Assembly (NCBI GenBank): GCA_039815365.1
Contig: JBCBZK010000017.1
Location: 1-39,558, forward strand
DNA: 39,558 bases
Origin: CALBPI01 sp039815365
GTDB taxonomy: Bacteria > Pseudomonadota > Gammaproteobacteria > Steroidobacterales > Woeseiaceae
Direction: 5' to 3'
Part shown: piece by piece, positions 8,886-16,661 of the stretch
Position numbering within the stretch: position 1 is the stretch's first letter
Layout of the letters: each line of letters starts with the position of its first letter
Position numbers and translations under genes: made by a program
The notes under the pieces: generated by a model
Seen by the model: the letters and a program-made list of their open reading frames with translations, nothing else
What the model was told of the DNA's origin: nothing
The model's database searches: none

Positions 8886-10106
8886 TTACCGACGAATATT
8901 AATGACGGTCTGCGTCACAGTGTCGGCCGTTGAAATCATCTGTGCATTTGCCTGAAAGTTTCGTTGCGCCGTGATCATATTCACCAGCTGCGCCGTTAGG
9001 TCGACATTCGATGCTTCTAGCGCACCTGCCTGAATCAAACCAAAGCGCGCGGTACCGGCATCACCCAACGCAGCATCACCCGATTGAAACGACTCAGCCC
9101 AGTTTGTGTCACCGTCTTGCTGCAAACCCTGAGGGTTAACGAACGTGGCCAATGCAAGTTTCCCAAGCGACGTTGACTGTCCATTCGTAAACTGTGCAAA
9201 CACAACGCCCGTCGGACTCACTTCCAAACCCGTCAGTCGACCCGTCGTAAATCCATCCTGCGTTACCGAGTTCACACCGAAGCTCTCACCAAACTGCGTC
9301 GTGTCAACAAAGCGCAAGTTCAGATCCAGTGGATCAGCACCGTTCCCAGGGTCGTAGGCAGCAAGCGCGATTGCACCACCGACGGGCAGGGTCAAGCGGC
9401 CGTCCGATCCAAACTCAAACGGCTGCGCGGCACCGACGACGTTACCGTCAATCGTTGTTTGCACCGTCCATTCGTTAGGGTTCGCGCCTTTGATGAAATA
9501 CGACGTCGCTGTGTGCGCTGCACCTAACGTGTCGTAGACCGTTACCGCAGTCGTGTAATTGAAGCTTGATGCGTCATCGGGGTCGAACACCGGGTTGATT
9601 GGCTGCGTTTCATTCGCAGGCAAGTTAATGCCAAACGACACGTTCTCTGACGCGTTCGGCGGGTTCGCACCCGTGTTGAGCTGCAAGTCTGTCAGGTTAC
9701 CGGTATTGAACAAGCCGTCTGCGCCAACCGGGTAGGACTGCACTCTCAGGCCGTTGGTGTTTACAACAAAACCATCGCGATCGACACTGAAATTACCGGC
9801 CCGGGTGTACAAACGCTGCCCGCTGTCGCTCAGCACGAAGAAGCCTTCGCCGGAAATCGCAAGATCAAGACTGTTTTCAGTGAAGTCGATATTGCCCTGT
9901 GTGAACTGCTGTGAAATGCCGGCAAGACGAACACCACTACCTGCCTGGCTAGTACTGACACTTTGGGCACCCACGGCAAAAACCTCGGCGAACTGCGCGC
10001 GAGAGCCTTTGAAGCCGGTCGTGTTGACGTTAGCGATATTGTTCGCGGTTACGCCGAGATCTGAGGACGCGGCATTCAGGCCGCTCAATGCAATACGAAA
10101 TGGCAT
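8886..10106 (-). CDS. flgE: Flagellar hook protein FlgE
   Basis: Subunit of the hook, the universal joint between rod and filament. The 406-residue product starts MPFRIALSGLNAASSDLGVT and has the rod/hook motif ANNIANVNTTGFKGSRAQFAEVF. It ends with ASNVDLTAQLVNMITAQRNFQANAQMIST, as in FlgE. The length is close to that of the Escherichia protein (402), so the variable D2 domain is of ordinary size. An AGGAG lies about eight bases before the ATG. It is preceded by flgD, which encodes the hook cap. Confidence 0.97.
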   Translation of the reverse strand: MPFRIALSGLNAASSDLGVTANNIANVNTTGFKGSRAQFAEVFAVGAQSVSTSQAGSGVRLAGISQQFTQGNIDFTENSLDLAISGEGFFVLSDSGQRLYTRAGNFSVDRDGFVVNTNGLRVQSYPVGADGLFNTGNLTDLQLNTGANPPNASENVSFGINLPANETQPINPVFDPDDASSFNYTTAVTVYDTLGAAHTATSYFIKGANPNEWTVQTTIDGNVVGAAQPFEFGSDGRLTLPVGGAIALAAYDPGNGADPLDLNLRFVDTTQFGESFGVNSVTQDGFTTGRLTGLEVSPTGVVFAQFTNGQSTSLGKLALATFVNPQGLQQDGDTNWAESFQSGDAALGDAGTARFGLIQAGALEASNVDLTAQLVNMITAQRNFQANAQMISTADTVTQTVINIRR

Positions 10107-10128
10107 ACGAAATGCTCCTTACAAGAAT

Positions 10129-10806
10129 CTAATTGAAAATCTGGCGAACGTCGGCGAACGAGAACGTTCCGAGTGCGGCACTGTTAATCGTGACCCCACT
10201 GCCGTTGCGACCTAGCGTTACGCTGTCCACGTTGGTGAGTACCATCGTTGGCACACTTTCGACCTGGTCGGCGCGTTGCACACGAGCATTAAACTCGTAG
10301 ATGCCCGCGGCAGCGGGTGAACCATCTGCATCAAGCCCGTCCCATGTAAAACCACTGTTTCCAACCTGACGCACGCCGAGATCTATGGTGCGTACTAACT
10401 GACCGCTAGCGTCGATAACATCGACGCTCACGCTGCCGCTTGCGCTATCAATTTCGACAGCACCCGACACAGGGTCGCTGCCGTTAGTACGCACGAGTTC
10501 CGATGCAACGAGCACATTACGCCCGACGAGCGACGAGGCCTGCAGCGCTTGATCGCTGTAAATACTGCTTGAGAAATCCGAAAAAGCCGTTTGCAGTTCC
10601 TCGATGCCGCTGGCCGTTGAGAACTCCGCAAGCTGACTAAGAAAATCGCCGTTCTCCATCGGTTCGAACGGGTCTTGATTCTCAAATTGAGCGAGCATGA
10701 GCTCGAGAAACTCTGTTTGCCCAACGGATTGGGTTTCCGGCTCAAGAGGCGTGGGTGAAGTGAGGCCCAGATTTTGTAGCTGAGCGAGACTGTCAGTGGT
10801 ATTCAT
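10129..10806 (-). CDS. flgD: Flagellar hook-cap protein FlgD
   Basis: Scaffold at the tip of the growing hook, needed for FlgE polymerisation. The 225-residue product carries the N-terminal family signature (QTEFLELMLAQFENQDPFEPMEN with LAEFSTASGIEEL) at about residues 30-80. A Tudor/Ig-like C-terminal half follows, with the FlgD element GFTWDGLDADGSPAAAGIYEF. It lies between flgC and flgE with short gaps, so it is translated from the same operon message. Confidence 0.95.
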   Translation of the reverse strand: MNTTDSLAQLQNLGLTSPTPLEPETQSVGQTEFLELMLAQFENQDPFEPMENGDFLSQLAEFSTASGIEELQTAFSDFSSSIYSDQALQASSLVGRNVLVASELVRTNGSDPVSGAVEIDSASGSVSVDVIDASGQLVRTIDLGVRQVGNSGFTWDGLDADGSPAAAGIYEFNARVQRADQVESVPTMVLTNVDSVTLGRNGSGVTINSAALGTFSFADVRQIFN

Positions 10807-10821
10807 GACGATTGCCTTTGG

Positions 10822-11250
10822 TTACGAGCGACCCATCGAGAGCGTCTGTGTCAGAAGCTCTTTCGTGGTGTTCATGATTTCGATGCTGGATTGGTAGGAG
10901 CGGGAGGCCGATAGCATATTCACCATCTCCTCAACCGTATTGACGTTACTGACATAGACGTTGCCATCCGCATCAGCCTCCGGGTGGTCTGGCGCGAAAC
11001 GTTGCGCCAACGGTGCATCGCTTTCGATAATCTTTGTCACATGCACACCGAGCGCACTGCGCTCGGCGCCGAGCAAAGCGCCGAAGCTGCTCTCGCTGGT
11101 GCGGAAAATCGGTTGCCGGGAGCGATAGACCTTAGTCGGGTCACCGTTAACGCTATCGGCATTGGCAATGTTGCTAGCGGTCGTGTTGAGGCGCGTCGAC
11201 TGCGCCGCCATTGCCGATCCTGCGATGTCGAATACTCTATTCAAGGCCAT
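10822..11250 (-). CDS. flgC: Flagellar proximal rod protein FlgC
   Basis: Rod subunit. The 142-residue product starts MALNRVFDIAGSAMAAQSTRLNTTASNIANADS and ends with VNTVEEMVNMLSASRSYQSSIEIMNTTKELL, both diagnostic. The start codon overlaps the flgB stop by one base (TAATG) with a strong GGAGG just upstream inside flgB, so the two are translationally coupled. Confidence 0.97.
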   Translation of the reverse strand: MALNRVFDIAGSAMAAQSTRLNTTASNIANADSVNGDPTKVYRSRQPIFRTSESSFGALLGAERSALGVHVTKIIESDAPLAQRFAPDHPEADADGNVYVSNVNTVEEMVNMLSASRSYQSSIEIMNTTKELLTQTLSMGRS

Positions 11251-11645
11251 TATGAGCCTCCTCGGATTGCCAGTTGCAATCCTGATATCTTGCGATTGAT
11301 AAAACTCAACGACGCCTGGTAACCCACAACGTTGTCTGCGTACTGAGCCTGTTCAATATCGGTTTCAACCGTGTTCCCATCAACGGAAGGTTGTGTCGGC
11401 ACGCGATACGCCAACGACACACGTGATTCGAAGAGACTGTCGTTTACCGGGATGTGATTGACTTGCGTCGTCGTCAGTCGCAGCGGCTGATCAAATTGCT
11501 GCCCCGCCATCGCAAGCTGGTAATCGAAGTCGCGCGCTTTGAAACCCGGCGTATCGGCGTTGGCAATGTTGTTGGCAAGCACTTCTGTTCGTTCTGCACG
11601 CAGCGATAGTGCTTTAGCATGTTGTGCGAATGGATCTATGTTCAT
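11250..11645 (-). CDS. flgB: Flagellar proximal rod protein FlgB
   Basis: Rod subunit at the base of the axial structure and first gene of the leftward flagellar operon. The 131-residue product has AKALSLRAERTEVLANNIANADTPGFKARDFD near the N-terminus and YQASLSFINRKISGLQLAIRG at the end, both typical. A strong GGAGG lies upstream of the ATG. A sigma-54 promoter ends about 50 bases upstream. Unlike many polar-flagellum clusters, no cheV/cheR lies between flgA and flgB. Confidence 0.96.
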   Translation of the reverse strand: MNIDPFAQHAKALSLRAERTEVLANNIANADTPGFKARDFDYQLAMAGQQFDQPLRLTTTQVNHIPVNDSLFESRVSLAYRVPTQPSVDGNTVETDIEQAQYADNVVGYQASLSFINRKISGLQLAIRGGS

Positions 11646-11697
11646 CTGCAGCCACCTCCGTGTGCCGTTGTTCGAACGTGTCGTCCACCTAGGTCAA

Positions 11698-11713
11698 AGC
11701 AAAGCCTGTGCCA
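11698..11713 (-). promoter_or_regulatory. Sigma-54 promoter of the flgB operon
   Basis: The minus strand reads TGGCAC-AGGCT-TTGCT, a complete match to the RpoN consensus TGGCAC-N5-TTGCW with the required GG/GC spacing. The predicted start is near 11687, giving a leader of about 40 bases before flgB. Activation by an enhancer-binding protein (FlrC/FleR type) is inferred from sigma-54 biology. Confidence 0.85.
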
Positions 11714-11779
11714 GAAAATCTTAAGTCGTTGTTTTGTTTTTTTATTTTCGAAATACGGCGCTACAGCAATAGCGCGAAC

Positions 11780-11793
11780 GGCAAGTCGTTGCC
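11780..11793. promoter_or_regulatory. Possible activator site between two sigma-54 promoters
   Basis: GGCAA-GTCG-TTGCC is a perfect 5-bp inverted repeat midway between the divergent sigma-54 promoters of flgB and flgA; a further TTGCC half-site lies at about 11812. It could bind the enhancer-binding activator shared by both promoters. This is inferred from position only. Confidence 0.3.
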
Positions 11794-11856
11794 CATGACA
11801 TCGGCGAATCATTGCCGTAGCGTCAAGTGTCTGGCGCAACGCGCGCAGGTTATCGA

Positions 11857-11872
11857 TGGCACAGCATTTGCA
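11857..11872 (+). promoter_or_regulatory. Sigma-54 promoter of the flgA operon
   Basis: The plus strand reads TGGCACAGCATTTGCA, a complete match to TGGCAC-N5-TTGCW. The predicted start is near 11883, about 113 bases before the flgA ATG. It is back to back with the flgB promoter, 143 bases apart between the -24 elements. Confidence 0.85.
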
Positions 11873-11995
11873 AACAATAAACTGACGCTGTCGTTAGCGA
11901 CCTACATCGCACAGAAACAGCACCAACGAATGCGGGCTGTCCGTGCAAACGCAGTCCACCACTGACTTACACGCCGGCAATGAGGAACACGGTCA

Positions 11996-12703
11996 ATGCA
12001 AACAGGTACTGACAGAATTTTGACGATGTTGGCGTTAGCGCTGTTTTTGTGGCCAACCATTGTGCATGGTCAATGGGAATCAACCGAAAACATCAAGCAG
12101 ACGGCAGAGAGATTTGTGCTCGCGGATATTGATGAGGACCCTGGCGATATGAGCGTCAGCGCGACCACGCCAGATGCACGCTTGCGTCTGCGTGCATGTT
12201 CTGCGCCACTGACAGCCAGTTATCTTGGACGTCGTAGCGGCAGTCGGGCCACAGTAAAAGTCGCTTGTACCGGCACAATGGCGTGGAAAATTTATGTGCC
12301 AATCAACATCGAACGATTTGCGCGTATTGTCGTCGCAACACGTAACCTGCCTGCCGGTCACGCGCTAACCAGCGATGACGTGCGACTCGAGCGACGCAAC
12401 ATAACGGACAGTGCACAGCACTTTCTTACTGCGACAGACCAGGCGATCGGTCAGCTTGTGCGGCGTGCGCTCGTCGCAGGCGCACCGCTCACTGACAAGA
12501 CAACAAAGTTAAGAGACAGCGTTGAGCGCGGACGGATCGTTACGCTCACAGCCGAGCGCTCCGGAATTTTGATACGAATGGCAGGCACAGCATTGAACAA
12601 TGCGGCGATCGGTCAGCGGGTGAGCGTCCGCAATAACAGTTCGGGGAAAGTCGTAGAAGGTGTGGTTAGCGACGCCGACGAGGTGCGTGTGACCAGCTTC
12701 TGA
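11996..12703 (+). CDS. flgA: Flagellar P-ring assembly chaperone FlgA
   Basis: Periplasmic chaperone that helps FlgI form the P ring. The 235-residue product has a Sec signal peptide (ILTMLALALFLWPTIVHG, cleavage expected before QWES). An N-terminal domain follows with two cysteines (RLRACSAPL and KVACTGT) that may form a disulfide. The C-terminal SAF domain contains VATRNLPAGHALTSDDVRLERRNI and QRVSVRNNSSGKVVEGVV. GAGGA lies before the ATG. It is first in the flgA-flgM-flgN order, as in Escherichia but under a sigma-54 promoter. Confidence 0.93.
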   Translation: MQTGTDRILTMLALALFLWPTIVHGQWESTENIKQTAERFVLADIDEDPGDMSVSATTPDARLRLRACSAPLTASYLGRRSGSRATVKVACTGTMAWKIYVPINIERFARIVVATRNLPAGHALTSDDVRLERRNITDSAQHFLTATDQAIGQLVRRALVAGAPLTDKTTKLRDSVERGRIVTLTAERSGILIRMAGTALNNAAIGQRVSVRNNSSGKVVEGVVSDADEVRVTSF

Positions 12704-12734
12704 CCGAGCACCGACAATAATTGCTGTTTACGGC

Positions 12735-12761
12735 TAAAGTTCGTCAAAATGTCGCCGCTAG
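12735..12761 (+). promoter_or_regulatory. Sigma-28 (FliA) promoter of flgM
   Basis: TAAAGTTC, 11 bases, GCCGCTAG: seven of eight bases match the -35 consensus TAAAGTTT and six of eight match GCCGATAA, with exact spacing. The predicted start is near 12768, just upstream of the flgM ribosome site. It would let flgM be made both from the flgA promoter and from its own late promoter, the usual feedback arrangement. Confidence 0.75.
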
Positions 12762-12801
12762 CACAACTAACAGATCAAAACAGTTTAGAGGGACTCAGGT
12801 C

Positions 12802-13119
12802 ATGTCTAATGACATCGACGGCATTTCGCCGAACAATTTAAGCAAAATCGCCGAAACTTCGGTCAATCGAAAGGTCGACGGCAATCGCAACGATCAAGCG
12901 CCGCAAACCGAGCAACGCGACAGCGCTAAGCCCGATACCGTTGCACTGACGGACAGTGCGCGAGCTTTGGAGCGCGCTGAGAGCAAGCTCAGTAGCGCCG
13001 CAGTGGTAGATACGCAGCGTGTTGATAGCGTACGTGCTGACATCGACAACGGCACTTACAAGATCGATGATCAGGCGATCGCAGACAAAATTCTGCGCAG
13101 CGATCAGGAACGTGGGTAG
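12802..13119 (+). CDS. flgM: Anti-sigma-28 factor FlgM
   Basis: Binds FliA (sigma-28) until the hook is complete, then leaves through the flagellar export channel. The start is placed at the ATG at 12802 (MSNDIDGISPNN), 40 bases after the sigma-28 promoter and after a GAGGG element. An upstream in-frame TTG at 12721 would place the promoter inside the gene and is rejected. The 105-residue product is of FlgM size, with a disordered polar N-half and the conserved C-terminal sigma-binding helices (VDSVRADIDNGTYKIDDQAIADKIL). flgN follows six bases later. Confidence 0.93.
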   Translation: MSNDIDGISPNNLSKIAETSVNRKVDGNRNDQAPQTEQRDSAKPDTVALTDSARALERAESKLSSAAVVDTQRVDSVRADIDNGTYKIDDQAIADKILRSDQERG

Positions 13120-13125
13120 CATTCG

Positions 13126-13617
13126 ATGAGCAACGCGGCCATGCAGCAGCGTAGCGCGCAACTGCGCGACATCCTCATCGAAACGCAACGCTCTTGCGAG
13201 CGTTTGACGAATGCGCTTGACGATGAGCGCAATGCGCTGCGTGAGAACGACACGTCACTGCTGGACGCTGTTGTCGGTCGCAAAAAGCAACACCTTTCTG
13301 ATCTGGAGCAGCTCGAGCAGCGCCGCAGTGCCTTGCTTGCGGCGTGCAAAATGAAGAACGACCTGCCGTCGATGCAGCGATTCGTGGCGAGCAATGACAC
13401 CGACGGTTCGCTTGCTGCTTTGTGGCAAAAGACAATGTCGTTAGTCGCACAATGCAGAGATACCAACAACACTAACGGGGCTATTATTGCCGCCCAACAA
13501 CAGCATCGGGCGAAAGCGCTGCGTCTATTGAATCAGCAGCCGGAAGAGCCCGAAACTTACGGCCCGGAAGGCAAGACCGAAACCACTGGGCAGTTTCGTG
13601 CCCTGGCCGAAGTCTAG
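13126..13617 (+). CDS. flgN: FlgN-like flagellar export chaperone
   Basis: In the family, a cytoplasmic chaperone that escorts the junction proteins FlgK and FlgL (both encoded at the end of the opposite operon) to the export gate. The 163-residue product is almost wholly alpha-helical and polar, with heptad-like stretches (LRDILIETQRSCERLTNALDDERNAL; KKQHLSDLEQLEQRRSALL). These match the FlgN fold rather than any strict motif. The assignment rests on size, helix pattern and position right after flgM. It starts six bases after the flgM stop and is probably translated from the same message. Confidence 0.85.
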   Translation: MSNAAMQQRSAQLRDILIETQRSCERLTNALDDERNALRENDTSLLDAVVGRKKQHLSDLEQLEQRRSALLAACKMKNDLPSMQRFVASNDTDGSLAALWQKTMSLVAQCRDTNNTNGAIIAAQQQHRAKALRLLNQQPEEPETYGPEGKTETTGQFRALAEV

Positions 13618-13665
13618 CTCTGCGCCCACTCAACCAAAGCGACCATCGATGACAAGGAGTCAGTC

Positions 13666-13869
13666 ATGTTGATCGTCAGTCGGCGTAACGCCGAATCGAT
13701 TCTGATTGAGCCCGCTGAGGGTATCGATCCAAGTACGCCGGTGTGTGAGGTCTTCGGGGATGGCCCGATTGAGATCACTATTTTCTCCGGAGCAGGACAT
13801 CGCGTAAAGATGGGCGTGGACGCGCCGCGTTCGCTGTCAATTTGGCGCAAGGATGCCGACGACAGCTAG
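13666..13869 (+). CDS. Divergent CsrA/RsmA-family RNA-binding protein
   Basis: A 67-residue protein that starts MLIVSRRNAESILIE and later has RVKMGVDAPRSLSIWRKD, which align to the two ends of CsrA (MLILTRRVGETLMI; VRIGVNAPKEV.VHRE). The RNA-contacting arginines 6, 7 and the equivalent of Arg44 (Arg61 here) are kept. Val4 replaces Leu4 and Trp60 replaces His43. Between them is an extra segment of about 14 residues (roughly residues 15-33, Pro/Gly-rich), and the C-terminal helix seen in CsrA is almost absent. A strong AAGGAG lies before the ATG. It sits 48 bases after flgN, so it probably belongs to the flagellar message and may control flagellar translation. No fliW gene is in view. It is a paralogue or variant rather than the main housekeeping CsrA. 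Confidence 0.8.
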   Translation: MLIVSRRNAESILIEPAEGIDPSTPVCEVFGDGPIEITIFSGAGHRVKMGVDAPRSLSIWRKDADDS

Positions 13870-13931
13870 CACGCGGCAACCGAGCCGCCACGCCTGTTGC
13901 GTGCGCATCATTGAGGTATGAAGGCGCCTTT

Positions 13932-14687
13932 CTAAACGGCTTTGAGCTTCGGTCTTTGCGCCTTGTCAACGGGTTCAATCATCGGTCTTCCACGATTGTT
14001 AGCTGCCGCCTCAAGACCACCGGGAATACGAAACTCTGCGCGCACCCCCGCATGCTCTCCATTGCGGACATGCAATGTCCCGCCAGCGGCATTGAGATCG
14101 CGCTCGCAAATGGCCAAGCCGAGACCGGCGGATCCCGAATTACCCCGACCATTCGCTTTAACGAATGGTTGCTTCACTGTTCCGATCAAGCTCTCGGCGA
14201 CTCCCGGACCGTTGTCCTCGACGCCGATTGACACTGTCTGATCATCGCAATGCGTAACTTCTACGCTGATCTGAATACCAACCGAAGAATCTCGATGTGT
14301 TACAGCATTCTTCATCAACTCACGCAATGTTGTTTGGACAAGCTGACGATCAGCGATCATCACATCACGCGTGCACATCAGACGCAACTGCGCATCTTCC
14401 TGTGGGCACATGTTTTTGAAAAGAGCATGAATCAACTCCGTGATGCTGAACGGCTCCGCTCGATAGGGACGCTCGCCGGCACGGTAGAATCGAATGAGTT
14501 CGCTGACGAAGCGATCGATATTCGCTAGACGCACATCAAGCATACCAATCGCATGCATTGCCGAATCCGCATCCTCGCGAAGCACATCCTCACGAGCGTA
14601 CGCAGACAGCTGACGTGCCGACCTGACGAGCGCCGCGAGATCGTGCGACAACACACGAGACAGCCGCTGTTGGTCAGTTGATGTCAT
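13932..14687 (-). CDS. Cytosolic sensor histidine kinase
   Basis: A 251-residue kinase without transmembrane segment or recognisable sensor domain. The DHp H-box is RVLSHDLAALVRSARQLS with phosphoacceptor His15. The ATPase domain (about 100-225) has the N-box LRELMKNAVTH, G1 box VEDNGPGV and G2 box GSAGLGLAIC, followed by HVRNGEHAGVRAEFRIPGG. It overlaps the end of the upstream REC-GGDEF-EAL gene by four bases (ATGA), so the two are translationally coupled and are almost certainly a kinase-regulator pair. Such short kinases usually take their input from a partner protein; the signal is unknown. A basic tail of about 25 residues follows the catalytic domain. The gene converges on the csrA-like gene. 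Confidence 0.88.
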   Translation of the reverse strand: MTSTDQQRLSRVLSHDLAALVRSARQLSAYAREDVLREDADSAMHAIGMLDVRLANIDRFVSELIRFYRAGERPYRAEPFSITELIHALFKNMCPQEDAQLRLMCTRDVMIADRQLVQTTLRELMKNAVTHRDSSVGIQISVEVTHCDDQTVSIGVEDNGPGVAESLIGTVKQPFVKANGRGNSGSAGLGLAICERDLNAAGGTLHVRNGEHAGVRAEFRIPGGLEAAANNRGRPMIEPVDKAQRPKLKAV

Positions 14688-16420
14688 GATGATGGCGTCG
14701 TTATCGAAGCAGAGGGTAACGAGCGCATAATGCCCGTTACCGTCTTCTGCCGATTACGTAGAAAGTGCTCCCGGACCTCTTCGATCTTCATCGCCTCACC
14801 ATAGTAATTTCCCTGCACAGCATCGCAACCCAGTAGTTTCAGCGCTTTGAGTTGCGCTTTCGTCTCAACGCCGACGCCCGCCACTTTGAGTTGCAGATTA
14901 TGCGCAAGCGTCACAATCGAGCGCACAATGGCATCGGTCTTTCTATCGCCTAGCGTGTTCACGAAACTGCGCGCGATACAGATCCCGTCCAACGGGAAGT
15001 CGTTCAGATAACTCATGGCTGAATAGCCTGTGCCGAAATCGTTCAGCCAAATGCCGATACCCATCTCCTGCAAACTTTGCAACGCATCGCGCGTTTCGGC
15101 GTATTCGGCGCGCAGTACCGACTCGGTCAAGTCGAACTGAATCAGCTCCGGGTTCACACCCGTCGATTCAATCAGTTGTTGCACCGAGGACAACAAGTCC
15201 GAACGCAGGACGTGCGATGCCGAAACGTTGATAGCAACGGGTACGATATCCAGTTCTTGCTGTTGCCAGCTAACGATGTCTTTCGAAACACGTTGCATCA
15301 CCCACTCATCAATCGCCGAGACCATGCCGTTTTCCTCGGCAAACGGGATAAAGTCACTGGGCTCCATGATTCCTAGAGTCGGATGATGCCAACGGACAAG
15401 TGCCTCAAGACCCACTAACTCATGCGACAGCGCGCACGCCTTGGGCTGGTAGTACAATTCAAACTGCTCTTGCACGAATGCCTGACTCAATTCCTGCAGA
15501 CGACGATTGCGCGCATCAGCACTTTCGTTCAGCTTGGCAGAATAGAACATGATGTTGTTGCGACCGCTACGCTTCGCCTGGTACATCGCAATGTCCGAGC
15601 GCGTAAGCAATTCTTCGGCGTCGCATGCGTCATGCGGGAACACTGAAATGCCAATGCTCGCACCAATGGTTACTGAGTGCCCGCCAAGTACAAACGGTAT
15701 TCGCAGCGCCTCGACGACCTTGCCAGCGACGATCTCAGCGTCGTAGGGCGAGCAAATTGCTTCGGCGAGAATAGCGAATTCGTCGCCGCCAATGCGTCCG
15801 ACAAGATCCCCCGACCGGACGCAGTTGCGAAGGCGCAATGCGACCTGGGAGAGTAGTTCGTCGCCGGCGTGGTGGCCCAGCGTGTCGTTCACTTCCTTGA
15901 ATTCATTCAAATCGATAAACAGCAAACCCATTAGTTCGCCACTGCGCTCTGCATGACCAATGGCTTTTAGCAGTTGTCGGTTGAACCGTTGCCGGTTTGA
16001 TAATCGCGTGAGCTGATCGTAGTCCGCCAGATCACGAAGCCGCTGCTCGCTCTTCTTGCGCTCTATCGCATAGCGCAGCGTGCGAATGAACGGTGCGCCA
16101 ATGTATTCGGTCTTTGCGATGTAGTCCTCCACACCGAGCCTCGCGGCGGACAGCGCTGTGTGCTCATCATCATCGCCGCTCAACACCACGATGGGCAGAC
16201 TATTGCTGTGCCGCTGCAGCTCTTTGATCGTGCCAAGGCCGTAGCTGTCCGGTAGCGACAAATCGAGTAGCGCGATATCAAAGTCGTTCCCGTCAATCGC
16301 AATTTTGGCGTCAGAGATCGTCGGCACAGCAGTGACGTTAATCCCACGGTCGACGCGTCGCAACGAGATCGTCACCATTTCCGCGCCAGCCTCGTTGTCT
16401 TCGACTACAAGTACTTCCAT
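14684..16420 (-). CDS. Response regulator REC-GGDEF-EAL with damaged EAL site
   Basis: A 578-residue c-di-GMP protein. REC (1-115) has Glu7/Asp8, phosphoacceptor Asp53 and Lys103. GGDEF (about 132-295) keeps GGDEF at 211-215 and the inhibitory RxxD (RSGD, 202-205) five residues before it, so a working, feedback-controlled diguanylate cyclase is predicted. EAL (about 305-560) keeps EAL (339-341), Asn398, Glu433 and Gln536. However, DDFGTG is changed to NDFGTG (Asn460), the catalytic Lys of LKIDRSFV is Cys481, and the Glu of VAEGVE is Val516. Phosphodiesterase activity is therefore very unlikely; the domain may still bind c-di-GMP. The start is the ATG at 16420 after GGAAA; a TTG two codons upstream is possible. 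It is first of a two-gene operon with the kinase. Confidence 0.93.
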   Translation of the reverse strand: MEVLVVEDNEAGAEMVTISLRRVDRGINVTAVPTISDAKIAIDGNDFDIALLDLSLPDSYGLGTIKELQRHSNSLPIVVLSGDDDEHTALSAARLGVEDYIAKTEYIGAPFIRTLRYAIERKKSEQRLRDLADYDQLTRLSNRQRFNRQLLKAIGHAERSGELMGLLFIDLNEFKEVNDTLGHHAGDELLSQVALRLRNCVRSGDLVGRIGGDEFAILAEAICSPYDAEIVAGKVVEALRIPFVLGGHSVTIGASIGISVFPHDACDAEELLTRSDIAMYQAKRSGRNNIMFYSAKLNESADARNRRLQELSQAFVQEQFELYYQPKACALSHELVGLEALVRWHHPTLGIMEPSDFIPFAEENGMVSAIDEWVMQRVSKDIVSWQQQELDIVPVAINVSASHVLRSDLLSSVQQLIESTGVNPELIQFDLTESVLRAEYAETRDALQSLQEMGIGIWLNDFGTGYSAMSYLNDFPLDGICIARSFVNTLGDRKTDAIVRSIVTLAHNLQLKVAGVGVETKAQLKALKLLGCDAVQGNYYGEAMKIEEVREHFLRNRQKTVTGIMRSLPSASITTPSS

Positions 16421-16661
16421 GTTCAATTTCCCTATTTAGCACAGACGCTCTATATATCCGTGTAGCGACTGCGGTACCCGTATCTTTAGTGAGTGAATCG
16501 ATTAAAAACAGGAATTATGTCTAACTATTCGCATCCTGTTAGAACAACCCTTCGCTAAAGATGGTCCGTGGATTGCCGCTAACTCCATTCAGCCATTGAA
16601 ATGGCACTCCTCTTACGTCGAATCACCGACGATGGAGATCCGCAAAGGAAAGCGCGAACAC
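16421..16661. other. Divergent control region of the two signalling operons
   Basis: About 240 bases (175 if the distal kinase start is used) between head-to-head signalling genes. It is AT-richer than its surroundings. An imperfect dyad (CTAAC ... GTTAG, 12-base spacer) is at about 16521-16542. No sigma-54 or sigma-28 element was found, so a housekeeping promoter is expected but cannot be placed with confidence. Confidence 0.3.

Noticed and set aside
12789..12797. GGA-loop hairpin as a CsrA target in the flgM leader
   Set aside because: The stem GAG/CTC is only three base pairs, too short to be convincing.
16521..16542. Operator dyad CTAAC...GTTAG between the signalling operons
   Set aside because: Only five base pairs with an uneven flank; could easily be chance, so only mentioned within the control region.
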